From Ahaetulla prasina (taxonomy: Eukaryota; Chordata; Lepidosauria; Squamata; Colubridae): a DNA stretch of 64,000 bases. Under the pieces are notes generated by a model. That model was given only the letters and a program-made list of their open reading frames with translations. It was not told the origin of the DNA and ran no database searches. Within the stretch, counting starts at the first letter, position 1. Each line of letters opens with the position of its first letter. Positions 10,460 through 22,045 of this stretch are shown piece by piece. The stretch lies in NCBI RefSeq assembly GCF_028640845.1, contig NC_080539.1, positions 193,139,436 to 193,203,435 on the forward strand, read 5' to 3'. The position numbers were made by a program, and so were the translations under genes.

Positions 10460-13400
10460 GATCAACACTCACTCAACTTCATTAAAAAGTGCCTTTCAAT
10501 ACAGTCAGTCAGAATGCAACCATCAGAACCCATGAAAAGAATCATTCTCCCATTATCAAAATGGTTCAGTAACTATCAATGGATTACTTCAATGTGTAGG
10601 CATCACATTAGCCTACAAATCAACAAAATATTTTCCAAGCATCTTGAGTCAAACTCAAGAGTTCCAGCAATGAGTGAAGGCAGAACAGGAACTATTTACA
10701 ATATGTAATGCAAAGATTTAAAAAATCATTATGTAGGAAAAACAAGGAAAAGAACATGCAGTGAAAAGACAGGATGAAAATTCTTTAGTTTCATGGCAAA
10801 TTGACAAATGTTGCCACAAATTCAACTGGGAAATCAAATTAAAGTCAAGAATGCAAGAGAATTTTAAAAGCCTGGCATTCTGTACTATCTAAAGATACAA
10901 ACTTGGTGTATAGAGTATTCAAAAAAACAAGAATCCAAGGAAGAAACAAAGAGCATAGAAACATTGTCACTAATCACACATTCAGCAATTTTCACCAAGA
11001 TAGGAGAAGTCCAACATAATACAGTAGACAAACAATTTATGATAAAACAATATAACCAAAAAACCCAGACAGGTGGATTAGAAGTAGGCACATAAACTAC
11101 AATAATCCTGATCTAGAGAGGTAGGATAAACTGCCAGGCAAACCCTCACTCCTTTGTGGCAAAGCACTGATGATATTAATTAATCTGGCAATAACATTTT
11201 TGCAAAAAGAAAACCTAATTTAGCAAACATCAACATCTCAAGAATGGTTGGAAGTAGCTACAGTTACTTAAAGTTATCTTGGCATATTTTTCTCTTTGTT
11301 TAAAAGTTTAGCGCTTGGTATTACATAGTCAGAAACAATATCATTACATTTATATCATAAAAGTGTTCAATATGGTGCTTATGTCATTATAATGACATCA
11401 TAAACAATATATATTTCCATGGAATATATTTTCTCTTTCAGAACACTCCATTGCATTTTCAGGATGCTTATTTCTTTTCACATCGATTCAATGTCAGTAC
11501 TGTGGTGATTGTGTCTCAATTGTCTTTTTAAAAGGGATTTGCAACTCCCAGTCAAGTATCAGTCACTTGTCAAGAATTCTTATTTGCTATTGAGAATATG
11601 TAAATATACTATGAGTTAAACTTTGCTGATCCCCAGGAATAGATGTCATAGAAATGAAACATAACATACCTTCATGTTTTCAATTTTAATTTTAGACTTT
11701 AGATTTGTCCATGATTTACACCTTAGAAGAGCTTTCTGAACTATTTCCTGAGATAGCATGTTATACCTCAGTTAAATTTGTATGGAACTGACCCAAGAAA
11801 TATATTCACCTAATGGCCACTGTCAGGGAAATGTAGTTTTACGGAAACACATTTGCTATCCCTTAAAGTATCAAAGACAAAATTGTCAGCTTCTTCCAAG
11901 TTTTGTGATAAATACATTTCTTAGTGAGGATTTGATTTTGTATCATGAATACATTTCTTGCTGAGGGAAAGCGTTCAAAGATATAGTTTCTTTTGCATTG
12001 TACTTTGTTAAAAAAATTCTTTTTAGTAAATGAGGTTTTCATCTAAAGTAGAATCTGGTGACTCATGTTAATTATTTACTACTGATGCAGCAGTTACTCT
12101 CTAAAATTGCATCTATATACAGTATGTTGCTTCTTTGGACATTTATTTTTCTGTACTCTTAGTTCTAAAAGTGATTGTCACATCATTCAGAATATATAAT
12201 TGCAGATGCTTTCTAATTTCATGGTTTCAGTTAAATAGAAGAAAGGGTACATTGGAGAAAAGCTTTGTTGTTATTAATGACAGGACTTTATCTGCTAATC
12301 CCAATGATTATACGCTTACCTTAGAAATACTGACTGCACTTAATAGGAATGTAATAAAGATGAAGCTGCTTTCTTCATCTAGTCAATCAGTGGCTACTTT
12401 CTCCAGCTGAAATAGAATTAAGGCTAGGTCTTGCTATCACAAACAGCTCCATATACTTTTGAAATATAATGTGTAGGGAGTTCATTGCTCTGTTCTGTCA
12501 ATAGCAAAATGCTCTGTGCAGGGATGGTCACTCAGATCTCTTTCTGTATCAGATTGATACAGTCATATGGGGAATTAGTCTTTGGATACAAGTCTATATA
12601 CCTTCATTTGTGATGCTTGCCTCCATGAAATGAAATCTGTTGAAATAAGATAGATGGAAAGTCAAGTAATCTTACTCAGTTTTTTTATTGTTATTGTACT
12701 AGTAGCTTTGCTCAATCTCACTCTAGGCAGATTCAATGTTTCACTTGAAAAGAAGAAATTATTTTTGATAGGGAGACCTATGCTTGTTTTATGGGTATAT
12801 GTGATTGTGGGAAGGGCTTTTTTTTCTAATAAAATAAAGGAGAATAATCAAATATTTTATTTAGGCAGATACATTTGTATGAAGGCCAGCTCCAACTCTA
12901 AGAAAACTGCTTGAGACAATCCTTTGCAATGGCAGCTGCAATAGGGAGACGTCTAGGGGATTATTTGTTTGCAGAGCATGTATAGAGCTGCAGAGGAGGA
13001 AGGTCCGATCCAGAGTTTTCTCCCGGTCCTGAGACACCTAGGGGTGAGCAAAGGGGAGAGCAGAGGTGGCTCCCTGGGAGGCAGGATGTCCCCACAGGTG
13101 AATTCTTACACCTGGTGGGGATTCCTATTTTACAGCCATCACTAGCAAGTGATTTCTTATTGGGAACTACCACTGTGATATCTGGAACTCTTGTCGATTT
13201 GCACCCTGAATTCCTGCCTGAGGAAGCTCTTTACCTTGAAACCTAGACCATCTGACACCTTACCCATGACCCCGAAACCTTTGGATTGTGCCCTGATGGC
13301 ACTTCTAATTGTGCATTTTTTAAATGACAGCTATAGTCATTTATGAATGTCCTCCAATATATAAAATAGGCAGCATTTCTGTATATGAAAAACCGTTACT

Positions 13401-13497
13401 CTGACTTGCTTCTGCGTCTGGAAATGGATTCTGGCTGGCATTTTATTTATAACAAAAAGATATTGAGTCTCTGGGAAAGTCTTTAGTTGGATCATTA
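10460..13497. other. Long stretch without recognisable genes
   Basis: Three kilobases of mostly unique AT-rich sequence. One weak hint of an ancient coding relic lies at 10690-10890 (see findings). The other open frames up to 91 codons show no recognisable domain. The 12980-13200 part is locally GC-richer but I cannot assign it. Confidence 0.5.
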
Positions 13498-13890
13498 AAT
13501 TGGAAGAGGCTATTTTAGTCCATCAAGTCCAATACTCTGTTCATTGTAGGAATCCAAATTAAAGCACCCCTGTCAGTTGACTGCCTGGCCTCTATTTAAC
13601 ACATCCAGCATAGGGGAACCTCTGCTCTAGATAATAACATCCATTATTGAACTTTTTTGACTATTAGGGCATATTTTTTTCATTTGAAAAACAGGAATCT
13701 GCTTTTTTGTAACGGAAATCTATTATTGTGTATCCTATACTCTAGAATGATGGAGAGAAAATCTTGATACTGTTTGGCATCTTTTCAGTTACTTAAAAAT
13801 TGCTGTCATACTCCCATTTTCTTCTCTAAGCTAAACATTCCCAAACATAAAATACCTTCTTGTAGTATGTTTTTTGTTCCACTAAGTATA
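13498..13890 (-). mobile_element. Old CR1 (L3-like) copy, antisense
   Basis: The order of blocks matches the antisense CR1 3' region of reptiles: 'catcaagtccaat', 'caggaatccaaa' (here taggaatccaaattaaagca), 'aacctctgctct', 'aggaatctgctttttttgtaac' in degraded form, 'gtgtcctatactct', then 'ctaagctaaacattcccaaa'. It is much more diverged than the CR1 copies at 26 or 41 kb, so it belongs to an older wave. No frame survives. Confidence 0.7.
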
Positions 13891-14805
13891 AAACATATTC
13901 TTCTGGAAATCTGTTTTAATGTATCTGAGTTCAAGTGTAGTAGTGAGAACTAGATAAACTAATCCTAGGTGGTAAGTAAACAGTGCAGGACAAAGGAGTG
14001 TTACATCACTTATAACTTGGGGTCAGCAGTTTTGTAATATGTCCTCCCACAGGTCAGTCCCAAGCTTGATTATTCTGATTTGTCACATGTAAGGCAAATA
14101 TCAGACTGACACAGAGAGAATGTGTGGAAAGTGAGGGAGTCCTTCTATTTGGGCTCTGCTTAATGGCCACAATCTTGATAGAGAAGAAACTCCTGAAACT
14201 GTTGTTGAGGGAAATTCTATTTTGCTGTGCACTTCTGTATAGAAGCTTCAGTGTGTTCCTCTGCCCAAAATGGTGACAATCCCAGCTGGAACAGCTGGAA
14301 TAAGTAGCCTGGCTTTCTTATGGGATCTAGGATGTTTTCCTTTCTGGGAGAGAATGCATCTTGTATATCTCCAGTTGAAGACAGAAGTGGCATAACCTAG
14401 CTCTAGATGGAGCTTTTCTACCTCCATGTCAGTTAGACCTTAAGGAACATAACTATTTATTGTTTTGTAAATGTAAGGAAAGAGGGTTTTCAAAACTGAT
14501 CATAGGTTTTGGAGCTTCAAACAAGATTTAATAATGATTTTAAGTTTCAATTAGAAATTGAATCCCTTTCTTCTTAAAAATTATATATTTTCCATAATAC
14601 TCTTCCATAGTTCATTAAATCAGTAAATGAATTTAGCAGGTATTAGTTTTGAGCTTCATTAATTGTGACTTGTTTTTCATTATGAGATAATTGTCAGTTG
14701 CAAAACATAAATGCTGCATATCTGACTGGTGGCAAAAGTTTCCAAGAAGAAGGCAGAGAAAAGGCGAAACAATCAGTTCCATCCTTCTTATACAGTTTGG
14801 TTATA
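13891..14805. other. Unassigned intergenic sequence
   Basis: No recognisable gene or repeat. Confidence 0.5.
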
Positions 14806-14850
14806 CAGGATAACAGAGTTGGAAGGGACCTTGGAGACCATATATTTAAA
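14806..14850 (-). mobile_element. CR1 3'-end scrap, antisense
   Basis: The run ggataacagagttggaaggg and its continuation matches the antisense CR1 terminus. Only about 45 bp are present. Confidence 0.65.
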
Positions 14851-15244
14851 CATTTCAAAACGGTAATATTTTGTACCCACAGTTATTTTCTTTAAACCTA
14901 GGTGAAGAAAAATGCAGGGAATAAGAGGAGAAAAAAATCATTGGGCTTTTTTTTTTTTTTTTTGCTATCATATGGTGTTGACCTGAACTAACATGGTTGG
15001 AAAAAGTTCCTTTGTTTTGGAGTTCATTTCTAACTGGTTTCAGAATCAGTCAATATTAGTGAGCCAGTGCTAAAATATCTCATAAGATGTGTAAGTGGCT
15101 CATGGCCTGGAGGCTATGCTCCAATGGACAGAGTTCTTGAAAGAGAAATGGTGGCTTATTTTTGAGTATGACAGTGAAATTAGCATTCTTTGCCACATCA
15201 AGGCATGTTGCAGGAAGGAATGAGTCTAAAAAATATGTGGGATA

Positions 15245-15710
15245 CACGGGAAAGAGGTGGTTTAAGAATGCCTAACTTTAAACTATATTATGAAGCAGTA
15301 ACCCTTTCAGTAATAAGTGACTGGTTTAACTTAACAGAGGAAAGAATTTTGAATATAGAAGGTTATGACTTGTTATATGGATGGCATGCGTACTTATTTT
15401 ATGGAAAAAAAGTGGATAGGGCTTTTAAGAATCATGTGTTGAGAAGTGCTCTTTTGCGGGTCTGGAATAAATATTCCTATAAATTAGATTACAAGATTCC
15501 TATATGGGCGAGCCCTAGACATGCAATAGAGAATATAAATATAGAACAGAAACAGGAAATGATTACATATAAAGAACTTTTGTATGCTGAAGGAGGTAGA
15601 TTGCAATTAAAATCATTACAGGTATTAAATGAAGAAGGGAGGAATTATACTTGGTTTCAATATGGGCAAATAAGTGCTAGATGGAAAGAAGATCAAAAAA
15701 GTGGTATAAT
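15245..15710 (+). pseudogene. L1 ORF2p C-terminal segment, first half
   Basis: Encodes TRERGGLRMPNFKLYYEA, WHAYLF and related motifs that match the L1 ORF2 region after the RT domain (compare the antisense copy at 10 kb, TRGGFGLPNWELYHQ). The frame is open up to the inner insertion at 15710. It continues in the same reading frame at 16984, so before that insertion this was a single uninterrupted C-terminal frame. The RT and endonuclease domains are absent. Confidence 0.88.
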
Positions 15711-16967
15711 AACTATGAGAATTTTGATGACATCACTTCCCTTCGGCTTCCTGGTTGATTAACTGTACTCTGGACTCGTTGCTCCTGTGAGTGCCCCCTG
15801 GTGGATCCGGAGGAAATTACAAGGATACTGTGCCTGCCTGAGGATTTTGTATTTTTTTTTTTTTCCTTAATGGCAAAAGGTCAGAGACCAACTGCTGGAG
15901 AGATGGAGAGAATTTTGGAAAAGTTATCTAATATGGACAAGAAATTGGATGAAATAAGAGCAGAAATTGTGACTATCCAAAAGGATTTAAAGGATACTCA
16001 ACAAGTTTCAGCAGAAAACAAGCAGAAAGTGGAAGGTTTGGAGGGTGAGATGCGGGCAGTGCAGAAAAGAGAGGAGACGACAGGCAATGCTGTGCTTGGA
16101 CTACAGATGGAAAAAATGTCTTATTTCCTTAGGTTTCAAAATTTGGAAGAAGTGGACCAAGAAGACTTGAGAGATGTTGTGACTAAATTGTTGGGAGAAT
16201 TTCTTGGGAGAGGTGTTGATTTCATGAATTGGGATGTGGATCGAGTTTATAGAGTTAATTGCAATATGCACGCATGCAGTTCCCAGAGAGGTTCATGTCA
16301 AATTTGTGAGAAGAGGCGAGAGATGAAATTCTTAGAAAACATAGGAGTGGGGCACTGATTTACAGGGGCAGGAGATAGCCATTCTGAGGCAGATTCCCAG
16401 ACAGGTACGTGAAAAAGAAAGAAATATTATTTTTGTCAAGCAAATTGTACCAGAAGGAGTGGGCTTCAGATGGCTGATGCCAGAGGGATTGATGATTTTC
16501 CGGGAGGGCATTACGAAAAAAATCAGTACAATTGCGGAGGCTACGGCCTATGTGGAGGAACACAAAGCCCTCCTGGAATCAGATGACCCAGGAATTGAAG
16601 AAGGGGAGGTTATAGATCATGGGGCGGAAGCGGCTGCCGCTGTTGCGGCCCTGGAGTTGGGTCAGGCTGAACCCAGAGTTCTGAGATCCAAAACTAGGAA
16701 GTGATAAAGATATTTGGGATTGTGTTGGTTTTCCTTATTCTCTTTAGTACGATATTCTGTTTATTCTTGACCCTTCTTTATTACGTATTTAAAATTTGTA
16801 AACTTAGCTACTTCGTGTTACCTGCTTGCCATATGGCTGTTGTATGTGTTAAAAAATTTGAGTAAAATTCTTATTTTAGATAAGAAAAATGAAAATTTAC
16901 CATACCTGATATGTATTTGTATAAACCTTTTTTTTGACTAATAAAAACTTTTTGAATAAAAAAAAAA
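15711..16967 (+). mobile_element. HAL1-like (half-L1) retrotransposon, ORF1 only
   Basis: A 1257-bp insertion bounded by a 16-bp exact TSD (aaaaaagtggtataat, 15695-15710 and 16968-16983). It has about 160 bp of 5' UTR, an L1-type ORF1, a 3' UTR of about 230 bp and poly-A. No ORF2 is present. Its terminus (aaaactttttgaataaaa) is nearly the same as the L1 ends at 63461-63480 and, less exactly, 17921-17940, which fits mobilisation by L1 ORF2p in trans. The layout equals that of mammalian HAL1 elements. An alternative is a single L1 copy that lost ORF2 by deletion or splicing before reinsertion. Confidence 0.85.
15870..16704 (+). pseudogene. L1-type ORF1p (RNA chaperone), frameshifted
   Basis: Start chosen at 15870 (MAKGQRPTAG). 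Residues about 10-85 form a charged heptad-rich coiled coil, the trimerisation region of ORF1p. It is followed by an RRM-like segment beginning SYFLRFQNLEE. The first frame ends at a stop at 16358. The C-terminal domain resumes in another frame (about 16390-16704) and ends in a basic tail, LRSKTRK, so at least one indel lies near 16260-16390. In intact elements this protein coats the element RNA. Frames by eye; breakpoint not resolved. Confidence 0.85.
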
Positions 16968-16983
16968 AAAAAAGTGGTATAAT

Positions 16984-17599
16984 GCAAAGGGAGGAAAATT
17001 TAATAAAGCAAATTAGAAATCAGACCCAGGAGCATATAAAGAGATTGTATAATGTGTTGCTTGAAATAGATTCGGAAAAGGATTTGGTAAAGGATTGTAT
17101 GATAAAATGGGCACAGAATATTCAGGAACCAATAATGTTGGAAACATGGGAGAAAATCTGGGTTAGAAATGTTAAGTTTACACAAGCACAGAATTTAAGG
17201 GAAAATTTTTATAAGATGTTTTATAGATGGCATTTAGATCCCAAAAAATTATCATGTATGTATCCTAATATCCAAGCGAAATGTTGGAGGTGTGATTGTG
17301 ATGATGCTACATATTTTCATATTTGGTGGACTTGCAAGAAAATTAAGGTCTTTTGGATAAGAATTTGGTGGATTATTCAAAATGTACTGAAGAAGAAGAT
17401 AAAGTTCCTGCCACAATTTTTCCTTTTGGGAATTATAATGGATTGTACAGGGATTGAGACTAAATTGATTTTGAACTTAATAACAGCAGCAAGACTGTTG
17501 ATTGGACAATACTGGAAGAAAGAAGAGATACCTACAATAGAAGAATGGATATTGAAAGTTATTAATTTGGCTGAGATGGCTAAAATCTCAGCGTTTTAA
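16984..17599 (+). pseudogene. L1 ORF2p C-terminal segment, second half
   Basis: Open frame of roughly 200 codons after the inner insertion, ending at 17599. It carries the ORF2 C-terminal cysteine motif CX2CX8HX4C (CWRCDCDDATYFHIWWTC) near 17284-17340, a nucleic-acid-binding region needed for L1 retrotransposition. The frame is unbroken, so this L1 is relatively young, but it lacks the catalytic domains. G-rich 3' UTR follows. Confidence 0.9.
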
Positions 17600-17949
17600 A
17601 AGACAATACGCAGGAAAGATATTTAATTGAATGGAAAAAATGGATTGATTATCTACAAAATAGATATCAGATTAAGAAATATCAGATTGCCTTTGAATAA
17701 TTAGAAAGTTATTTTATGTAATGGGGAGGGGGTTGGGAGACGAAAAGTTTTGGATGTGGTTATTTGGATTGGAAGGGAAAATTTTATTCTATGTTTGGTT
17801 TATGTATAACTTTACCTTGTGATTGACCCGGGAAGCCGGGGGGTGGGGGAGGGAGGGGGGTGTTTTGGGTTTTTTTTGGGAGGGAGGGGGAAAAAAGGGG
17901 GAAAAATGTTTTTGTTTTTTTAAAACTCTTTCAATTAAAAAAAAAATAT
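17600..17949 (+). other. L1 3' UTR with G-rich tract
   Basis: After the ORF2 stop, 17824-17910 holds several runs of three to six G (gggggtgggggaggg and similar), then a short T-rich stretch and poly-A. A matching tract lies at 63388-63450 in the other L1. Such tracts in L1 3' UTRs can form G-quadruplexes; here this is inferred from sequence only. Confidence 0.75.
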
Positions 17950-18033
17950 ATATGTGGGATAATGTGGGCCTAAATAGCCTTAGAAAGGACAGAGAAATAT
18001 AGGCCGCTGGGTGAGATCATCAGTGGCTTCGGT

Positions 18034-18900
18034 GTGAGGTACCAGCTGTACGCTGATGACACCCAGCTGTACTTTTCCACACCGGGCCACCCCAATGAAG
18101 CTATCGAAGTGCTGTCCCGGTGTCTGGAGGCCGTACGGGTCTGGATGGGGAGAAACAGGCTCAGGCTCAATCCCTCCAAGACAGAGTGGCTGTGGATGCC
18201 GGCATCCCGGTACAGTCAGCTGCAGCCGCGGCTGACTGTTGGGGGCGAGTCATTGGCCCCAATGGAGAGGGTGCGCAACTTGGGCGTCCTCCTGGATGAA
18301 CGGCTGTCCTTTGAAGATCATTTGGCGGCCGTCTCCAGGAGAGCTTTTTACCAGGTTCGCCTGGTGCGCCAGTTGCGCCCCTTTCTAGACCGGGATGCCC
18401 TATGCATGGTCACTCACGCCCTCGTGACATCTCGCCTAGATTACTGCAATGCTCTCTACATGGGGCTCCCCTTGAAGGGCATCCGGAGACTGCAGTTAGT
18501 CCAGAATGCGGCTGCAAGGGTGATAGAAGGAGCCCCTCGTGGCTCCCGGGTGACACCTATCCTGCGCAGACTGCACTGGCTACCTGTGGCCTTCCGGGTG
18601 CGCTTCAAGGTGTTGGTGATCACCTTTAAAGCGCTCCATGGCATAGGGCCGGGCTATTTACGGGACCGCCTTCTGCTACCGAATACCTCTCACCGACCCG
18701 TGCGCTCTCACAGAGAGGGACTCCTCAGGGTGCCGTCAGCTAGGCAGTGTCGTCTGGCGACACCCAGGGGAAGGGCCTTCTCTGCGGGGGCTCCCACCCT
18801 CTGGAACGAGCTCCCCCCAGGACTTCGCCAACTCTCGGACCTTAGAACCTTCCGTCGTGAACTTAAAACACACCTATTCAGGTGCGCAGGACTGGATTAG
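18034..18900 (+). pseudogene. L2 reverse transcriptase, C-terminal 288 residues, open
   Basis: The frame is uninterrupted, but the methionine at 18034 is internal and the protein is a fragment. Residues 5-14 are LYADDTQLYF, the RT palm motif with the catalytic Asp pair. LNPSKTEWLW follows, then LGVLLDERLSF (RT motif E/thumb area), DYCNALYMGLP, the L2/CR1-typical LHWLPVAFRVRFK, and the ending FRRELKTHLF. In an intact element it would be the RT part of an endonuclease-RT polyprotein. The missing N-terminus (endonuclease and RT fingers) makes it dead. The lack of stops implies recent insertion. Confidence 0.9.
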
Positions 18901-19047
18901 ATTTTTTAGCTTCTAAATTTTAAATTTTAAATTTTATACTGATTTTAATTGGTTTTGTTATTTTTAGTTCAATTGGCCGGTTAAATATTTCATTTTAAAA
19001 TTATTTTAAATTCATTGTTTATCTATGTATTTTAATATGGCTGTACA

Positions 19048-19121
19048 CCGCCCTGAGTCCTTCGGGAGAAGGGCGGTCTAGAAATTTGATTAATAAATAA
19101 ATAAATAAATAAATAAAATAA
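19048..19121 (+). repeat. L2 3' terminal stem-loop and (AAAT)n tail
   Basis: Seven-bp stem ccgccct/agggcgg with a 15-nt loop, then an AAAT-type tail. The same stem-loop ends the L2 copies near 0.77, 32.25, 45.47, 61.15 and 62.37 kb and the SINE at 5.7 kb. It is probably the structure the L2 RT recognises. Confidence 0.85.
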
Positions 19122-19776
19122 ATATAGGGGGCGGGGGTAGAAAAGATGCTACTTAATTCATTTTCCTTTCTTCTGTACAAAACCATTCCCATCTCTTGTT
19201 TTCTCCTCTGTACCACCAACGCAAATAATACTGTCTAGTGTGATTTTTACTTGTTTGGTATTTTTTCTGTTATTTACTGGGCAAAAGGACTAAAATAGCA
19301 CATTGCATTGATTCTTGACTGAAAAGCTTTTTATTGCCTCTCAAGAAAACAAACTTCAATTTCACTGTAAAGAAGTTTCTAATATAAATGGGTTATAGAT
19401 CAGGAAAGCAGATGGAACTGAAAATGAAGGCCTTGGGTGAGGCATATTGGGTGGAGCAGTTCAGAAAAGCCTACATCAAGAACTGAAAGCCTGTAGTCAT
19501 CTGGGATGGGCACAAAAGAAGTCTGCCTACATGGCTAAATCTAGCATGGTGGATTTCCTGCCACAATCTTTTTAGAATTCAGCTCAGGTCGGTTATCTTG
19601 CCTTCAAGTACAATTTCTGTTTATTTTAACTTTGCAAATCGAAATCGTATAACTGAAGCAATGCATCAAGTTCAAGTACTTACATGGAGCCGAGAGAGCT
19701 TCCTATATTGGAAACATACCCACTTGCTTAGATTTGGAACCTAGGCAGAATACTATTCTTTCCTTTTTCTCTTTAT
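19122..19776. other. Unassigned intergenic sequence
   Basis: No recognisable gene or repeat. Confidence 0.5.
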
Positions 19777-20195
19777 ATAGAATAGAATAGAATAGAATTT
19801 TTATTGGCCAAGTGTGATTGGACACACAAGGAATTTGTCTTGGTGCATATGCTCTCAGTGTACATAAAAGAAAAGATACGTTCATCAAGGTACAACATTT
19901 ACAACACAATTGATGATCAATATAGCAATATAAATCATAAGGATTGCCAGCAACAAGTTATAGTCATACAGTCATAAGTGGAAAGAGATTGGTGATGGGA
20001 ACTATGAAACGATTAATAGTAGTGCAGATTCAGTAAATAGTCTGACAGTGTTGAGGGAATTATTTGTTTAGCAGAGTGATGGCCTTCGGGAAAAAACTGT
20101 TCTTGTGTCTAGTTGTTCTGGTGTGCAGTGCTCTATAGCGTCGTTTTGAGGGTAGGAGTTGAAACAGTTTATGTCCAGGATGCGAGGGATCTGCA
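19777..20195 (-). mobile_element. L3-type CR1 LINE, 3' UTR
   Basis: Antisense copy nearly identical to 5836-6260 over about 400 bp, with an (AATAG)n tail at 19777-19796. It stops just before the coding part. High similarity between the two copies suggests recent activity of this subfamily. Confidence 0.9.
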
Positions 20196-20200
20196 AATAT

Positions 20201-20847
20201 ACGATGGGTGCTAGTAATGTAAGCCATAAACCAGATTCTAAATTCATAACATATCTACACGCATATCACAAAGCAGTTTAAAAATAACTTCAGAAATAGT
20301 AACAGTGTAAGATATTTTTAAGGTTATTACAAATGCTTGTTGGCGTAAAGACTATCTTGGACACAGTCATTTGGGAATAGTAAAACCTTGAATTGATTAT
20401 TTGAGGGGAAGGGAGAGTTTCTGAATTTATTTTGTTGGTATATTGTTTTAACATGCTTAGTCAGTATATAATGTAGTAATTAAACAAATGATGTAAAAAT
20501 TAATGCAAATACCATAAATCATGGTTGAAGGAGGTAAAATAAAATTTCTCTTGTTTCATCTGAAATCCTCTATATGGAGGTCTGAAGAATCAAGTGTTTC
20601 TATATGAAGAATTGCCTTTGAAAACATTTCAACAGGCTCAGCATTCCACTGCCAACCCTGATTGAAGTTGGTTGACTAGGTTATCGTTTACTAATGCATC
20701 TTTGGACTTTGGCTATGATAAAGATTCATCTATTCACTTTTTAAAAATTTTCTTTAGATTAAAAAAACCCCACATTTCTGACAACTATTCCTTGATGTCT
20801 GGAATAATACCACATTTCCAATTTCTCAACATGATTCCTTTAGCTGC
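20201..20847. other. Unassigned intergenic sequence
   Basis: No recognisable gene or repeat. Confidence 0.5.
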
Positions 20848-20855
20848 CCTCCATG

Positions 20856-21234
20856 CAGTGGTGAAATCTGAACCCATTTGCCATTGGTTCGCTGGCCGCG
20901 CATGTGCACTGCATGCCAAATGCGCACTGCATGCATGTGTGCAATGCACACCAAACGCCTGCTGCATGCATGCATGCCCATTACGCACCAAAAGGAGGCT
21001 TGGGAAGGTAAGTAGAGCAGCGAGGGAGGATCAGCTGTGCCACACGATTTAGATTCACTAGAAGCAAGATTTCCTGCTTTCTAGTGATTTTAAATTGCGT
21101 GGCACAGCTGATTGTCGGAAATATTGGTTTGGAAGAACCAGTAGCTTTTTTTTTGTTATCGGTTCATTCAAATCGGTAGTATTTATCACTCTGGTTCACC
21201 CGAACCAATGTGAACCGGTAGCATTTCATCACTG
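20856..21234. mobile_element. hAT-like MITE, 379 bp, with internal hairpin
   Basis: Ends cagtggtgaaatctg and gcatttcatcactg are inverted. The flanking octamers cctccatg (20848-20855) and cctcaatg (21235-21242) match at 7 of 8. The interior has a long inverted repeat (21030-21063 with 21079-21112) and an alternating purine-pyrimidine, CpG/TGCA-rich stretch at about 20895-20975. Non-coding; the open frame across it is incidental. Confidence 0.85.
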
Positions 21235-21242
21235 CCTCAATG

Positions 21243-22028
21243 CCTATTTGCAATTATAGGCCTGCATTCAGTAGGCCCATAACGTAGACCCATAAGCCTA
21301 AGAAAGTAGAGTGTTATTGTCCAGTTTTGATTCTAGCTTTTTAATTAGTGTATTTCCGCTATGAATGGTTTGAGTTCTGCTATTCCTATTCCTTCATAAT
21401 GATGAAGATGGCTATAAAAATGCAGAGGTTGGGAATGTTAATTTAACTTCATTTGCTGTTTGATGCTTCCATTCCACTCTATTCATCTCAAAGCTGCTCT
21501 GACAAAAAAATTGTAAAACAAAATAATGAACAGTGACAAGGCATTAATTATCCAGTTGATAGCAAGTGATTTTTTTTAACTGAAAACTCCAATTAACCAA
21601 ACAGTGAAATAATGGTCAATTAACCAAAATATAGTTTAAAAATTCCAATGTTATTTTTATTCAGAAACTTTCATAATTTAGAATGTTACTTTTGGAATTC
21701 TTTCTTATTTCAATTAGTACTAATTAAAATATTTTTAAGATTTAATTCTATTTGTTTTCAGATTGAAGGGGAGTAAAAGTTATATGAATATTTGCTTAGG
21801 GCTTTGCTCAGATTTGGTTTTCTTATGTAATGAAAGCTATAGTATTTGTGTTTAAAAGTTAGTGAATATCTTTAATGTTCAGTATTTCTGCATCAGTATG
21901 ACTAAAACATGATTTGTTTTCGTAGTCCTGAAACTATGTCATATAAGGCTATGTCACTTAAATAGCCACTTTATGAAGCAAACATCGGATTATGTGAAAT
22001 CCTATCTAGATCCTTTTTCATCTTACCC
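21243..22028. other. Unassigned intergenic sequence
   Basis: AT-rich; no recognisable gene or repeat. Confidence 0.5.
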
Positions 22029-22045
22029 TTTATTTTCCTCTCTCT

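Larger units (their letters stand above)
15245..17949 (+). mobile_element. L1 LINE, 5'-truncated, with an inner insertion
   Basis: The 12-bp repeat atatgtgggata occurs just before (15233-15244) and just after (17950-17961) the element, supporting a target-primed insertion with poly-A at 17935-17949. The coding part is L1 ORF2 C-terminal sequence. The 3' UTR at 17600-17940 has long G-rich runs. The block 15711-16967 is a later ORF1-only insertion flanked by its own 16-bp TSD. Removing it rejoins the ORF2 frame without loss. Confidence 0.9.
18001..19121 (+). mobile_element. L2-clade LINE, 5'-truncated
   Basis: Begins inside the RT domain and runs to the family 3' end. The terminal stem-loop is at 19048-19076 (ccgccct ... 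agggcgg), followed by an (AAAT)n tail to 19121. It carries a long open frame. The 5' boundary is placed where similarity with the 43-45 kb copy starts (cgctgggtgagat). Confidence 0.92.

Noticed and set aside
12135..12410. 91-codon open frame in repeat-free sequence
   Set aside because: Composition and codon pattern look random; no recognisable motif.
20672..21052. 126-codon open frame
   Set aside because: Most of it lies within a hAT MITE whose CA/TGCA-rich sequence gives Cys/His/Ala repeats; no domain is visible.
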